Assembly: GCA_001800315.1 (NCBI GenBank)
Contig: MGVE01000014.1
Location: 49,358-113,357 of the forward strand
Direction: 5' to 3'
Length of the DNA stretch: 64,000 nt
Source of the DNA: Elusimicrobia bacterium RIFOXYA2_FULL_47_53
Lineage (GTDB): Bacteria > Elusimicrobiota > Endomicrobiia > Endomicrobiales > XYA2-FULL-47-53
Positions 1-9,156 of this stretch are shown piece by piece; position 1 is the stretch's first letter, and the number at the start of each line of letters is the position of its first letter. The notes beneath the pieces are model-generated. The model did not search any database. It saw only the letters and a program-made list of their open reading frames with translations, and was not told the DNA's origin. Made by a program: the position numbers and the translations under genes.

Positions 1-15
1 TTTATCGTCGATAAA
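1..15. repeat. Perfect 7-bp palindrome, copy 1
   Basis: TTTATCG and CGATAAA arms around one central base form a perfect inverted repeat. The same palindrome, differing only in the central base, recurs at 459-473. In both places a shared 17-base stretch beginning TTTTAGGCCCC follows about 15 bases later. Length and symmetry resemble an operator for a dimeric regulator, but no adjacent gene identifies one. Confidence 0.6.
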
Positions 16-646
16 CGCGCATATTTGCGATTTTAGGCCCCTATTTTTGCGTTTTGGTAATCGTATACCCCCTGTTTTTTGGTGTTTTTTTGAGTATTTT
101 GCAAGTATTAATTGCCTCCTCATGGTTTTTTTAGCAAGCCCTCCAAAATCGCAATTTCTTTCCTGCTATGCCGGTTCCAATGCCCGTATTTTACGATGGT
201 GGTTTTCTGTGGATAAGTTGCCTTGATGGTCTTTTTGGCAGTACTCAAATTCCCTGTGACTGTGGCATCCCCTGCCCTGTCCGGGCTCCAATTCCTCTCA
301 TGGTTTTTTTGGCAAGCGCTGAATTTAGGGCATTTTCTCTGATTCCTCCCGCCTTCCGGCCTCTGCTCCTTTCGTGGTCTTTTTGGGTTTGGCTGTTTTT
401 GGGGTAATTCTATCCTCATTTGTGCCGCTTTTAGGGCAAATTGGCATGTTTTATTACATTTATCGACGATAAATCAATGAATTTTTGATTTTAGGCCCCT
501 ATTTTATCTTTTTAGGGGGTTAGGTGCGGGGGTATTTCATGGTTTTTTTGAGGAATCTCCGTTTTAGTGATATTTGGTCTTAGTGTTCCTGGTTTGAAAT
601 CAGTTAAACGATGTTATCGCTGTTAGTCTGTTTTGGTTTTATGAAA
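16..646. other. Gene-free region with spaced T-rich motifs
   Basis: I see no convincing gene. Open frames exist on both strands but show low-complexity, basic translations, no ribosome binding site and no recognisable motif. A T-rich motif of the form (C/G)ATGGTYTTTTT recurs near 121, 225, 299, 373 and 538, with related text at 195; several spacings are about 74 bases. It may be degenerate repeat DNA or the remains of a gene reading on the minus strand. Confidence 0.4.
459..473. repeat. Perfect 7-bp palindrome, copy 2
   Basis: Second copy of the TTTATCG/CGATAAA palindrome seen at 1-15, with A instead of T at the centre and the same downstream TTTTAGGCCCC text at 489-505. Two copies of palindrome plus flank about 458 bases apart suggest a duplicated regulatory or repeat module rather than chance. 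Confidence 0.6.
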
Positions 647-687
647 AGACCATCAGGCCCCAAAAGGGCCCCAGATGGTCTTTTTTT
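647..687 (+). terminator. Strong rho-independent terminator
   Basis: GACCATC pairs with GATGGTC and GGCCC with GGGCC around an AAAA loop, giving a long GC-rich stem followed by seven T on the plus strand. The other side has a shorter run that could act on the minus strand. It ends a plus-strand transcript whose gene is not recognisable inside the window, or a non-coding RNA from the preceding 600 bases. Confidence 0.8.
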
Positions 688-1337
688 ATGCCAAATTTTT
701 GACAGGATCCCGGCTTAATTTTCGCAGTAAAATCAATTTTTTGCCAACAATTTGCCAAAAAAAGTTGAACATATTTCTTTCCGAAAAAAATCCGCGCCAA
801 AAATCAAAATTAACCATCCGCTAATTTATATTTATTAAAGTAATGCTTTAAGTTGATTTGTATTTCATATATAAAATAGCGTAAAAGCAGCGCAATTTAA
901 AGTATTTTATATTAAGGTTACGGAGGTATTCATATATGATTAACTTAACATAATATAGCTTATCGGAACCATAATGTATAGGGTAAAATGACGGTTCGCG
1001 GCAGTAAATATCGCGATCCAGTTCAGTTTAATGTTATTTTGCAATTAATAAAGTCAGGTAAATTACTTTTAGTTAGAGGTTTTTGGCTGAAATTTGCCTG
1101 GTGAGAGAGCAAAAATGCGTTGTATTGCGAGTTTATATTGTACTTGAGGTTGGGTTTACTTGTCCACAAAATTTGATGAGTTTTCCACATAAATTTGCGG
1201 ATGTGTATTATTCTTAAATATATATGAAAATACAGCGCATTTTTAATATGCTTCTTTCCGGCATGCATTTTTCCGGAACATACTATCCACTGTAAAAATG
1301 TACGCTTTAATTGTTTAAAGAAATGCGTGAGATTTGG
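688..1337. other. AT-rich intergenic region, no gene seen
   Basis: This stretch is AT-rich and has no open frame with coding character. A GGAGG at about 922 precedes an ATG with only five codons before a stop, which could be a leader peptide or chance. I find no RNA gene or clear promoter pair. Confidence 0.4.
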
Positions 1338-3512
1338 TCAAACAGACCAGTTTTTGAGAGTGAATTCTTTGGTAGGTTTTGGTAGTATTACAGAGCTTTC
1401 ATAGGGCCAGCGTTCCAGTTCCATCCCGTCGCGCTCAACAATGATAACAAACTCAAGAGTTTTGCTGTCATCAGTTAGTTTAAGTTTTTCAATGGGGATG
1501 GCAAGTTCCAATACCCTGCCGTAAGCCACCTTTTCAAGCTTTTCGGAGGCTCCGTTAGCGGAGAGATGAAGCCGCGGAATATCCCATTTTTTACCCAAAA
1601 CTACTTCGGCTGAGGTATTTTCAGGGTTTAAGAAGACAACCTTTATGCTGATACCGGCCTCCTGGCCGTCCTTTGTTTCATTTTTAGGATCAAATCTGAG
1701 GTAAAGGTTTTCCAGGTCAAAACCGTAGTAGAACATGTCAAGAAGCGTGTCAACCTGGTGCATTGAGCCGCCGCTGTGCCCGACTTTGTAGGAGCCGGCT
1801 GCCTGCCATTCAAAGTAGTTGGTAACCTTGCCGTCAATTACCGGGGTTATGAAATCTATCGGTTCAAGAGTCGGAGATTTATGGATAATTCCTTTTATTG
1901 ACTTATGCAGGTAGTCGGGTGTTTTTTCGCGGAGCAGCTCGTATACGCTTATCAGGTTTTGCCTGAACAGAAAATCAAAGGTTTCATCGTTATCTGAACC
2001 GTGGTCGTCTCCGTACCACCAGTTCCAGTCTGAGCCTTCGGCTATGTAAATTCTTTCCCAGGCCGCTTTGACCTCCGGAGCTTCGGCCTTATCCGGATGG
2101 TTCTGGCAGTAATTGGAAAGATAATGCCTTGTTTCCCTGAGATAGTCCCAGGCGGTATTGTCCTCGGCGTGGCCTATCCATATGGCATAGTTGGCGTTTA
2201 TCCAGGAGCCGGGCCATATCTTTTTAAGAGTTGTCTGCGGCGCGTGTTTTTCAATGAAATCGCTTACTCTGACGGTTTCAATGCCCGGGTCATTGCTCAG
2301 GGCATGGTAAAGCTTCCTTAAGAAATCCCAGCCGTCGTTTGAGTAATACTCCCAGCAGTTCTCGCCGTCTAAAATAACAGAAACCAGGGCATCTTGCGTG
2401 TTCTCCGGCATGATGTCGCGTATGTGGTGCAGTTTTTTAATAAAATCGGCAGCCGCGGCCGCTGGGTCCCATTTTTGATAAATAAAACCTATGGCATCCG
2501 AGAGCGCGTGGTCTCTGAATATCATGGCGACATTGGAACCCTGAATTTCGGCGTTGTAAGCGTGATATAACTTGTGGCGCTGGCCGTTTATTTCTTTATG
2601 GCTTAAAAAGAGAATAGATTCATCCGTGGCTATCCATTTTACGCCGGCATCAGACATCAGCGTCACCACTTCATCGGAAACAGAGCCCTCCGAGGGCCAC
2701 ATCCCATTAGGGGAGCGGCCGAAACAGCGGTTATAATATTCAACCGCTTTTTGAATCTGGGCCTTGGCGTCTTCTTTATGCTGGAAGCGTTTACGGGGCA
2801 GTTTGGCGTGAGGCATGGCGCCGGCGGCGTTATTTGTATCGCATAAAAGCGGGAGAATCGGATGGTAAAAAGGCGTTGTGGAAACCTCTATCTGCCCCGA
2901 ATCCTGCATCTGCTTGTATTTGCCCGCGATAAGGCCGCAAATTTCAAGCTGTTTGTTTATAAGAGCTGTTTTTTCCTCTTCCGTGAAATCGCGCCCTTTT
3001 GCGTAGAGGGATTTAACGAGGCTGTCTTTCTCGCGCCAGTAAGGGTCCATCCAGGACAGGTTAAACCAGACCTGCAGGTCTCTTATGTCGGCAGGCTTGA
3101 AGTATGTTTGAATCCTTCTGAGCTCGTCAACGGAGGCGTGCCTGCCTCTTTTTTCAAGGAGCTGGGCGTACCTCGGATACGGTTCAACCATAGTTTCCCA
3201 GTTGGCCATGAAAAAGTTTCGCAGTATAAAAACCCGTTCTTCTTCCGTTAGCGTTTCGGCAACCTTTAAAGTAAGGTCTAAATATCTGTCCCGGGCGATG
3301 CCCTGGGAATATTCTGAAAGCTGGGCCAGAAGCGAAGGCACAAGGTTAAAATTTGCTTTTATGGCAGGGAATTCTTCAAGGATGGCGACGGTATCGTAAT
3401 AATCTTTTGTGGCGTGCAGGCGCACCCAGGGCAGTTCGTAAACGCCTGTTGAAGGGTTTTTGTACATCGGCTGGTGCTGGTGCCACAGAAAAGCCAGGTG
3501 TATTTTTTTCAT
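1338..3512 (-). CDS. Glycoside hydrolase family 57 (alpha-amylase type)
   Basis: A 724-residue GH57 enzyme, predicted to hydrolyse or rearrange alpha-glucans such as starch or glycogen. Visible family motifs are HQHQP at residues 11-15, the YHP motif near 216, the likely nucleophile Glu275 in WPSEG and the likely acid/base Asp297 in TDES. A C-terminal beta-rich part follows, as in many long bacterial GH57 proteins. The open frame extends 38 codons further upstream, but that part overlaps the preceding gene and lacks family similarity; ATG at 3512, 1 nt after the upstream stop, is the better start. There is no signal peptide, so it is probably cytoplasmic and acts on storage glucan. It is the last gene of an operon with two outer-membrane proteins. 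Exact substrate cannot be told from the sequence. Confidence 0.9.
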   Translation of the reverse strand: MKKIHLAFLWHQHQPMYKNPSTGVYELPWVRLHATKDYYDTVAILEEFPAIKANFNLVPSLLAQLSEYSQGIARDRYLDLTLKVAETLTEEERVFILRNFFMANWETMVEPYPRYAQLLEKRGRHASVDELRRIQTYFKPADIRDLQVWFNLSWMDPYWREKDSLVKSLYAKGRDFTEEEKTALINKQLEICGLIAGKYKQMQDSGQIEVSTTPFYHPILPLLCDTNNAAGAMPHAKLPRKRFQHKEDAKAQIQKAVEYYNRCFGRSPNGMWPSEGSVSDEVVTLMSDAGVKWIATDESILFLSHKEINGQRHKLYHAYNAEIQGSNVAMIFRDHALSDAIGFIYQKWDPAAAAADFIKKLHHIRDIMPENTQDALVSVILDGENCWEYYSNDGWDFLRKLYHALSNDPGIETVRVSDFIEKHAPQTTLKKIWPGSWINANYAIWIGHAEDNTAWDYLRETRHYLSNYCQNHPDKAEAPEVKAAWERIYIAEGSDWNWWYGDDHGSDNDETFDFLFRQNLISVYELLREKTPDYLHKSIKGIIHKSPTLEPIDFITPVIDGKVTNYFEWQAAGSYKVGHSGGSMHQVDTLLDMFYYGFDLENLYLRFDPKNETKDGQEAGISIKVVFLNPENTSAEVVLGKKWDIPRLHLSANGASEKLEKVAYGRVLELAIPIEKLKLTDDSKTLEFVIIVERDGMELERWPYESSVILPKPTKEFTLKNWSV

Positions 3513-3513
3513 A

Positions 3514-4845
3514 TTAAAATTTTGTGGATACTTCCAGCTGATATCTGCTCGCGGGGTTGCTTTTAGGCCAGAAGATGGCGAAATTCGGCGGGGTATAGCG
3601 GGCATAAGAAAATTTAAATTCGGCAAACTTTGAATGGATATATTTAGCGCTCAAGTCCATTTCAACACCCATGGCATATTCCGCGCCGAAAATGCGTTCA
3701 AACCCGGAGGCTGTAGGCGCTCCGCGCGGCCCCTGGGAAGCGGAATAAAGGTAGTATGTCACATCAAAGGTCCACGCGTAGAGCGGAGAAAAAGCGGCTC
3801 CGACACTAAGCGTGTTTATGCCGGAGTAGTTTTCGGGAACCTCAAAAAACATTCCCATCGGCGTCGCGGCGCAGAGCTCGCCGTACCCGAATTTTTCCAG
3901 GCCGTCGCTGCGCCGCATAAGAGTCGGTGTGAAAGATTCATCCGTGTCATCCAGAGAAAGCGTGTTGTCATCTCCAGTTGAGCATTGAAAGAGGGCGCGC
4001 GCCACAACCTTGCCGAGTTTTGTGTTTTCGCCGACAAGTTCACCCTGCAGGATATAACCGAGGCCGTCCAGCGCAACCTTTGTCCTGTCGGGTTTTAAAA
4101 TATAACCCTGCTGTTTGGCTATTTCAACATGGTAATTGGCGAACTTTTCCCGCCTTCCCACCCTGAAGTCATAGTATTGTTTTACAATATCTCTTGTGTC
4201 GGCCTCAAGAAGGCCCTGCCTGTATTTAGACCCGGAAAAATCCCGGTCCTCAAAATAGCCCGCTTCCCACAGCAGTTTGCTCCAGGTAAGGCCCGCAACA
4301 GCTCCGTAAATGTCATGGTCAGAGTCTGGTTTATAAGCCTCGCTTATTTTAGCGGTAAATACTTCGGCCTCCCATGGGATGGGTTTTTCAAGCCTTCCAA
4401 GGAGCCTTAAGGCCATAAAACCATTGCCGTTGTTTCCTATGATAAAACCGTCGCCGTATTGCAGGTTCTGCTTGCCGGCGTAAATATCAATAGGAGCGTC
4501 CCCGAGATTGGAAATTTTCAAATAGGCACTGTCAACAAAAGGCGTGAAATTTGTGGCGGGGTAAGCCGGGACATCCAGAATAGTGTATGTTGAGCCCGCG
4601 ACGCCAAGAGCCGAAAGGCTCGCGGCAATCTCCACGCCGGGAGCGAAATTACCCTTAACGGAAAGCTTTAAGTTCTGGGAATAGTAATTGACCGCGTCCG
4701 TAGATGTTGTGGCGTCAAAATCGTTGTTGGCAAAGCTGATTCCCCTCAAGCGGTATTCCGTGTCTATACTGAGCGAAGCGGCCACCAAGGGCGCGCCGGC
4801 TGAGATCAGCATAAATAGTGCAAGAAGAGTATTTTTTATCCGCAT
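3514..4845 (-). CDS. Outer-membrane beta-barrel, alginate-export/porin-like
   Basis: A 443-residue protein starting with a typical Sec signal peptide (MRIKN, hydrophobic core, cleavage near AAS at about 24). The body alternates polar and apolar residues with many aromatic girdle positions and ends in a C-terminal Phe, as expected of an outer-membrane barrel. Phrases such as YAGKQNLQYGDGF resemble the alginate-export/porin class. It lies 19 nt downstream of another small outer-membrane protein and directly before the GH57 gene, so the three are probably cotranscribed. Substrate is unknown; a role in carbohydrate passage is only an inference from the neighbour. Confidence 0.7.
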   Translation of the reverse strand: MRIKNTLLALFMLISAGAPLVAASLSIDTEYRLRGISFANNDFDATTSTDAVNYYSQNLKLSVKGNFAPGVEIAASLSALGVAGSTYTILDVPAYPATNFTPFVDSAYLKISNLGDAPIDIYAGKQNLQYGDGFIIGNNGNGFMALRLLGRLEKPIPWEAEVFTAKISEAYKPDSDHDIYGAVAGLTWSKLLWEAGYFEDRDFSGSKYRQGLLEADTRDIVKQYYDFRVGRREKFANYHVEIAKQQGYILKPDRTKVALDGLGYILQGELVGENTKLGKVVARALFQCSTGDDNTLSLDDTDESFTPTLMRRSDGLEKFGYGELCAATPMGMFFEVPENYSGINTLSVGAAFSPLYAWTFDVTYYLYSASQGPRGAPTASGFERIFGAEYAMGVEMDLSAKYIHSKFAEFKFSYARYTPPNFAIFWPKSNPASRYQLEVSTKF

Positions 4846-4864
4846 AGTTTTTTGGCCGTTGTTT

Positions 4865-5425
4865 TTACTGGTAATAATATCTTATGCCGACGCTTGAGAG
4901 CCAGTGGCCGATTGTGCCGAACAATTTCGTGGAGCTGTTGTAGCCGACGCCGAATTCGGCGCCAAACCCGAGGTTGGGCAGGCCGCTTAAGAAAAATTCA
5001 ATGCCTAGGCCTCCGCCGACAGTCAAGGCCGTTTCGCTTTTGTCTTCCGTTGTTGTGGTAATGCCCGAAGCTGTAACGGCGGTGCTGGTTACCTTCGTCG
5101 TAGTGTTTTCCATCCCGATAAGGCCCAAGGCGTAGAAATTGAGGTTTTGTTCTTTCTTTATTACCGAAATGAATTTGCCGCCCAAGTCAAAAATTTTGTT
5201 GTCGCCAAAAGCGAAACCAAGAAAGCCTTCAGCGGCCATGTCTTCCGAAAGCCAGTAGCGAAGCGCCAGCGACTGCATCCCCGCGTTTGAAAGCTGAGAA
5301 TCAAAACCTATGCCGATTCTTGCGGGTGACTTGGGTTGATATGGTTGTCTTTTGGGTGCGTTAGCGGCGAAAGAAACGCCGGCCAATAAGGCGGTTGTAA
5401 CGGTTATTAGTATCAGCTTTCTCAC
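4865..5425 (-). CDS. Small outer-membrane beta-barrel protein
   Basis: Predicted 186-residue outer-membrane protein with an N-terminal signal peptide and alternating strands ending in YYYQ. The first ATG in frame (5437) overlaps the ribosome binding site of a better start: GGAGGA lies 5 nt before a GTG at 5425, so translation should begin VRKLILITV. Length and pattern are like OmpW/OmpA-barrel-sized eight-stranded proteins, but no named family is evident. A clear promoter lies at 5466-5494. It is the first gene of the operon leading to the porin and GH57 genes. Confidence 0.7.
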   Translation of the reverse strand: MRKLILITVTTALLAGVSFAANAPKRQPYQPKSPARIGIGFDSQLSNAGMQSLALRYWLSEDMAAEGFLGFAFGDNKIFDLGGKFISVIKKEQNLNFYALGLIGMENTTTKVTSTAVTASGITTTTEDKSETALTVGGGLGIEFFLSGLPNLGFGAEFGVGYNSSTKLFGTIGHWLSSVGIRYYYQ

Positions 5426-5465
5426 GGTATCCTCCATCCTAAATTGATTCGTGCAATTTTAAGTG

Positions 5466-5494
5466 ATTATAACAGAATTGAATGCAAAAATCAA
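5466..5494 (-). promoter_or_regulatory. Sigma-70 type promoter for the 5425 operon
   Basis: On the minus strand TTGATT (5494-5489) and TATAAT (5471-5466) are separated by 17 nt. The start codon at 5425 is about 35 nt downstream of the expected transcription start, a normal leader length. Confidence 0.75.
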
Positions 5495-5539
5495 TCAAAG
5501 ATCAGCTCCCTAATTCTCAGGCAGCGCCCGATGCCTGAC

Positions 5540-6150
5540 GGTGAATATTTCACCGATTAAGTTATAAGTGAACGGAGGACTTCTTTGTGTCGTCATACCA
5601 GCGGACAGACTGTGTCGTAATGTCATCCTGAGCGTTAGCGAAGGATCGCGAAGTTATTGTTACCGTCGAGATGCTTCACTGCGTTCAGCATGACAACAGC
5701 TCAAAGCCCTCGTTTATGGCAGTTGCCACACAGTCTGGGAAGCTGGTATCCAGCGGTTTTTCTGGATCCCTGTGTGTGCTCACATCTCGCCCCGTTGCAA
5801 GCTTGTGCGGCTTATTCGCCGCACGCTGTCATTCCGGAATTGTTCAGTCCCGCGGCAAAAAATCACCCGTCTTTGGACGGGTGAAAAATGCTTCGCATTC
5901 GCCTGGGAGGCCGGCTGATTTTATTCAAAGCATTGGGCCGCCACTCCGGAATACAGGACAATGGCATTTTGTTTATGACTCAAAGTAGTGGATCCCAGAC
6001 TACTGCCTCTGGGATGACGGGACCGTCTTTGCCTGCCCGCCGAAGATTCAGTGGTGGGAAGCAATCTCGTCATTTCTGACGGAACAGCAAGATTGCTTCT
6101 CTCCCTGCGGGAGATCGCAATGACAGAGCGTTTTTAGGTGGGACATGCGG
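5540..6150. repeat. Composite dispersed repeat island 1
   Basis: Non-coding stretch built from modules that recur in other islands of this window: an AAGTTATAAGTGAACGG edge, the palindrome ACCAGCGG plus a TGGTATCCAG half, a block running from GGAATTGTTCAGTCCCGCGG through the CACCCGTC/GACGGGTG hairpin to TGCTTTGAA (inverted relative to other islands), and the stem CTCCCTGCGGGAG. The short frames inside it are repeat translations, not genes. Modules occur in both orientations, so the island looks assembled by repeated insertion or recombination. Confidence 0.8.
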
Positions 6151-6164
6151 GGTTCTTAATAAAA

Positions 6165-6204
6165 GAAAAAAGCCCGTGTACCTCATCGGCACACGGGCTT
6201 TTTC
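6165..6204 (-). terminator. Rho-independent terminator of the 688-aa gene
   Basis: AGCCCGTGT (6171-6179) pairs perfectly with ACACGGGCT (6191-6199). The stem is flanked by A and T runs on the two sides, so it could act bidirectionally. It lies about 20 nt beyond the stop codon of the minus-strand gene ending at 6226. Confidence 0.9.
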
Positions 6205-6225
6205 TTAATCTTTTAAGTATTCCGC

Positions 6226-8292
6226 TTAGAAGTGGAATACAGCCTGTAGCGAAAGGCTTCTGTATGTATCAAGGTCAAATATGGTCTGCTCTCTGGTAGC
6301 CGCGCCCACATTCGCCGGTGTGTCAAGAACGGCATTTGCCGCCACCGAAAGGCTCTTGGACACATTCCACTGTATACCATAGGTATAAAGCGTTGTGTGT
6401 GTTTCAGCGTAAGTCACTGAATCATTTGAGCTCGGCTGTGTGTCGGCATAAGTTGAAGGAGTTACGACAGCCGCTCCGGCCGGAGAAACGCTTGTTATCG
6501 TTCTGGCGGATTTGGTCACATTCTTCGTGACTGTCTTTGTTTTTGCCATTGAGTAAGATGTGCCGGCTCTGAAAAGCCATTTATCTTTGTAGAGAGGTAT
6601 TTCCACGCCAACAGGCACTGTGTAGGTGACGGTCTGAGTCTCAGTTTTGGAAGCAATTTCGCCTTCCATAGTCTGGGACCATGAACCTTCGCCGAAGCCT
6701 ACATCAGTTCCGAATCCATCTCCGCCGACGGGGCCGGGTTTGTTGCCAATGCCCACTGTGCCGGCGTTGTTTGCCGCGTTGCCGTCATCATAGACATAGC
6801 TGGTGGATGTGTTGAATTTCATTTTTGTGGCATCAGTCAGGGCAGTGTTTGTCTGAATAAAACCGCCAAGAGCAAGCTTGACATTTTCAAGCGCTTTGAA
6901 CTCAATCTTCGCGCCGAGGTCAAGGTTTGTATTGGTGACATTGCCTTCAGTTGTTATTGTTTCGTTGTATTCTTTTGTCCAGGTTCTGACTTCAGTAGTC
7001 ACGGCCGGATTAACCGTTCTTGTATTGACATAATGACGGCTGGTCTGGCTGGCATCAAGCGGCTGGTTCACTGAGTCGTAGTGAACGACACCGGTGACAT
7101 TAACTTTTTCCAGCTTGTAGGCGCCTTCAAGGTCAACCATGGGGCCCATGCCCGAACGGGTGTCCTTGAAGTCTGTTGTGGCTTTGCTGGCGGCAAGCAA
7201 ATTGTATACGCCGTTCGCGGCAGCAGCAATATTGGCGGCTGAAGGAGCGGTAGCATAGTCAAATTTGCTTCTGTTTACTATGGATGTGGCGTAATCATAA
7301 TACTGAGTGAGAACTGCAGCCGCGTTGTTGTATCCCTGGTCGTCTTTTGCGGCAACTGTTATAGCATTTTTCTCAAGTGTTCCCTGAGCAGCTCCGGTGA
7401 TGTCAACAAGGCCGCCGGGGTTGATTGAAGTCCGGTATCTGGCGCCAAGGCCTACGGTGACCAGGAGTTCGTCCATCACGGGGTATCTGCCCTGAATTTT
7501 AAGATCCGTGGTAGCTGTTGAAGCTAAATCAACGCTGTTGTCGTCATACGCAATGTTGACCGTGTCGCCTTCACGGGCGCTTCCGGGCATACCTGCGTCT
7601 GTCGCTCCCTGATCCATAAGGTAACGGTCGGTGTAGGTCTTTGTGCCGCCGGTGGTAAGGATACTGGAGTTTGTTATGCGTGAAAGCCCGAAGCCGAGGT
7701 CAAGCCCCCTAACTATAAGGTCTTTTTTGGCTATTCCGGCGTTCCACTGAGTGTTTGTGGTGTTGGTCCAGTATTTAACATCGGTGTTCTCTGTCTTAAC
7801 ATCTTTTTTAGCGGTTTCAGTCGCTACGAAGGCGGTAAAGGTTTCACTTAGTATTTTGCCTTCTGAATCATTTCCGGCTACGCCGTCAAGGTTGTAGGTG
7901 GTTGATTTTCCGCCGTAATTCTGGAAAACAACTCCGACTTTGGAACCTTCAATCCCGAAATTGCCGAGAAGGTCGCCTGTGACGCCGATGAGCAGCGGGC
8001 TTAAGTTCGCGTTGCCCACATTGGAACCCCATTTAAGAGCTGTGGGATAGGTTGCATTTGAAGCAGCATAGTTTCTTGCGTTTGACCAGTTTGTGTAAAG
8101 GTTGTTGCCTGCGAAATCAATTAATTCAACGGGATAAATGCTAAGGATGTCAAGTTCGTTGTAGAACATGCCACCGGTTGCATTGTTCTGGTAGGAACCC
8201 AGGTTGTTTTGCGCGCTTGAGAGCGGAACATAGGCATATGAGTTTCCGGCTACAAACGCGAGAAGCGTGAACAGAGCTATTAGTTTCCTCAT
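6226..8292 (-). CDS. Large outer-membrane beta-barrel protein, unknown role
   Basis: A 688-residue protein with a clear signal peptide (MRKLIALFTLLAFVAGNSYA), very rich in Thr, Asn, Ala and Gly, with long runs of alternating residues and the C-terminal signature AVFHF expected for an outer-membrane barrel. No enzymatic motif is visible. It has a strong ribosome binding site (AGGAGG, 8 nt spacing), a near-consensus promoter at 8408-8436, a leader of about 100 nt and its own terminator, so it forms a single-gene, probably highly expressed unit. It may be a major surface protein or porin of this lineage; I do not recognise the family. Confidence 0.65.
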   Translation of the reverse strand: MRKLIALFTLLAFVAGNSYAYVPLSSAQNNLGSYQNNATGGMFYNELDILSIYPVELIDFAGNNLYTNWSNARNYAASNATYPTALKWGSNVGNANLSPLLIGVTGDLLGNFGIEGSKVGVVFQNYGGKSTTYNLDGVAGNDSEGKILSETFTAFVATETAKKDVKTENTDVKYWTNTTNTQWNAGIAKKDLIVRGLDLGFGLSRITNSSILTTGGTKTYTDRYLMDQGATDAGMPGSAREGDTVNIAYDDNSVDLASTATTDLKIQGRYPVMDELLVTVGLGARYRTSINPGGLVDITGAAQGTLEKNAITVAAKDDQGYNNAAAVLTQYYDYATSIVNRSKFDYATAPSAANIAAAANGVYNLLAASKATTDFKDTRSGMGPMVDLEGAYKLEKVNVTGVVHYDSVNQPLDASQTSRHYVNTRTVNPAVTTEVRTWTKEYNETITTEGNVTNTNLDLGAKIEFKALENVKLALGGFIQTNTALTDATKMKFNTSTSYVYDDGNAANNAGTVGIGNKPGPVGGDGFGTDVGFGEGSWSQTMEGEIASKTETQTVTYTVPVGVEIPLYKDKWLFRAGTSYSMAKTKTVTKNVTKSARTITSVSPAGAAVVTPSTYADTQPSSNDSVTYAETHTTLYTYGIQWNVSKSLSVAANAVLDTPANVGAATREQTIFDLDTYRSLSLQAVFHF

Positions 8293-8407
8293 GTATCTTC
8301 CTCCTGTTAGAATTGATGCTGCAAACTAGTCTTTTTTTGAGCAATGCTGCCTGCTGATGCATCCCTCCTTTCTCTAAAGAGTAAAATTGCTGACGACTTA
8401 TGGGTTA

Positions 8408-8436
8408 ATTCTATGAAATTAAATTTTTGTTGTCAA
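8408..8436 (-). promoter_or_regulatory. Near-consensus sigma-70 promoter
   Basis: On the minus strand the consensus TTGACA (8436-8431) is followed by exactly 17 nt and TAGAAT (8413-8408). It drives the 688-residue outer-membrane protein; the predicted 5' leader is about 100 nt, long enough to hold regulation although I see no conserved structure. Confidence 0.85.
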
Positions 8437-8476
8437 CACTTGAAAAAAAATAAAGTACCGTTAAAAAACAATGAGT

Positions 8477-9154
8477 TTACTTATCGGAAGAACCGGCTGA
8501 TTTTGAAAGGATAATAAGCCTTTCCTGGGCTCTTACGGCCCACTGGGTGGCGGGGTAGAGCGAGGCTATTTTTTCGTAGGAGGCCCTGGCCTCGTCGGGC
8601 GAGTTGGTGAGTTCATAGACCCGCGCAAGGGACTCAATTATTTTTGGCGCGATGAAATTGTCCGGGAATCTCGCGATAAAAGAATTGTAAGTCGCTATGG
8701 CCTGCTGGTATTTGCCGGCATCTTCCTGAGCCGAACCTAAAGCCGAGATGACCATGGGCATCAGCTCTTTCGGTTTTTCCCTTTCCGCCACAGGCAGCAG
8801 AATCTGTTCGGCTTCTTCAAATTTTTTCTGGGAGGAAAGATATTCGGATTTTATCAGCCTGGCCTGTACCGAGGACGGAGTTCTCTGGTACTGGTTAATA
8901 ACTTCGCTGATAAGTTTGTCCCCCTGTTCCGCCTGCCCCTGATACAAAAGGCTCTGGCCGAAAGCAAGCTTTTCGCCGGCCCTCGCGTTAAGCGTGTAAA
9001 ACCGCGTGAAGAAAAAAATAACAAAAATTATAATTCCGGCGGCAGAGCCGGCGATGCTTAAGAAAAGCGTCCTGTTGGCTTTAATCCACTCCGCTGAGTT
9101 AAGCGCGAAGTCTGTAAGAGCGTCTTTCCTGATCTGTTTAGAAAACTCTGACAT
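8477..9154 (-). CDS. Membrane-anchored TPR protein
   Basis: A 225-residue protein with a cytoplasmic N-terminus, one transmembrane segment around residues 29-52 and several tetratricopeptide-like helical repeats after it (for example YQQAIATYNSFIARFPDN and SPDEARASYEKIASLYP). Organisation and length resemble the YfgM-type ancillary translocon/chaperone proteins, which expose TPRs to the periplasm, but the match is by architecture only. It starts 2 nt after the PHP phosphoesterase stop with AGGAGA upstream, so the two are cotranscribed. Confidence 0.7.
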   Translation of the reverse strand: MSEFSKQIRKDALTDFALNSAEWIKANRTLFLSIAGSAAGIIIFVIFFFTRFYTLNARAGEKLAFGQSLLYQGQAEQGDKLISEVINQYQRTPSSVQARLIKSEYLSSQKKFEEAEQILLPVAEREKPKELMPMVISALGSAQEDAGKYQQAIATYNSFIARFPDNFIAPKIIESLARVYELTNSPDEARASYEKIASLYPATQWAVRAQERLIILSKSAGSSDK

Positions 9155-9156
9155 TA

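Noticed and set aside
120-419. A 99-residue basic protein on the minus strand
   Set aside because: No ribosome binding site, odd composition, no motif, and the frame is crossed by a spaced T-rich repeat.
1023-1268. An 81-residue protein on the minus strand
   Set aside because: AT-rich chance frame with no ribosome binding site or recognisable sequence.
3513-3626. Longer GH57 start at 3626
   Set aside because: The added 38 residues lie inside the upstream porin gene and do not resemble the family; ATG at 3512 gives the HQHQP motif at its normal place.
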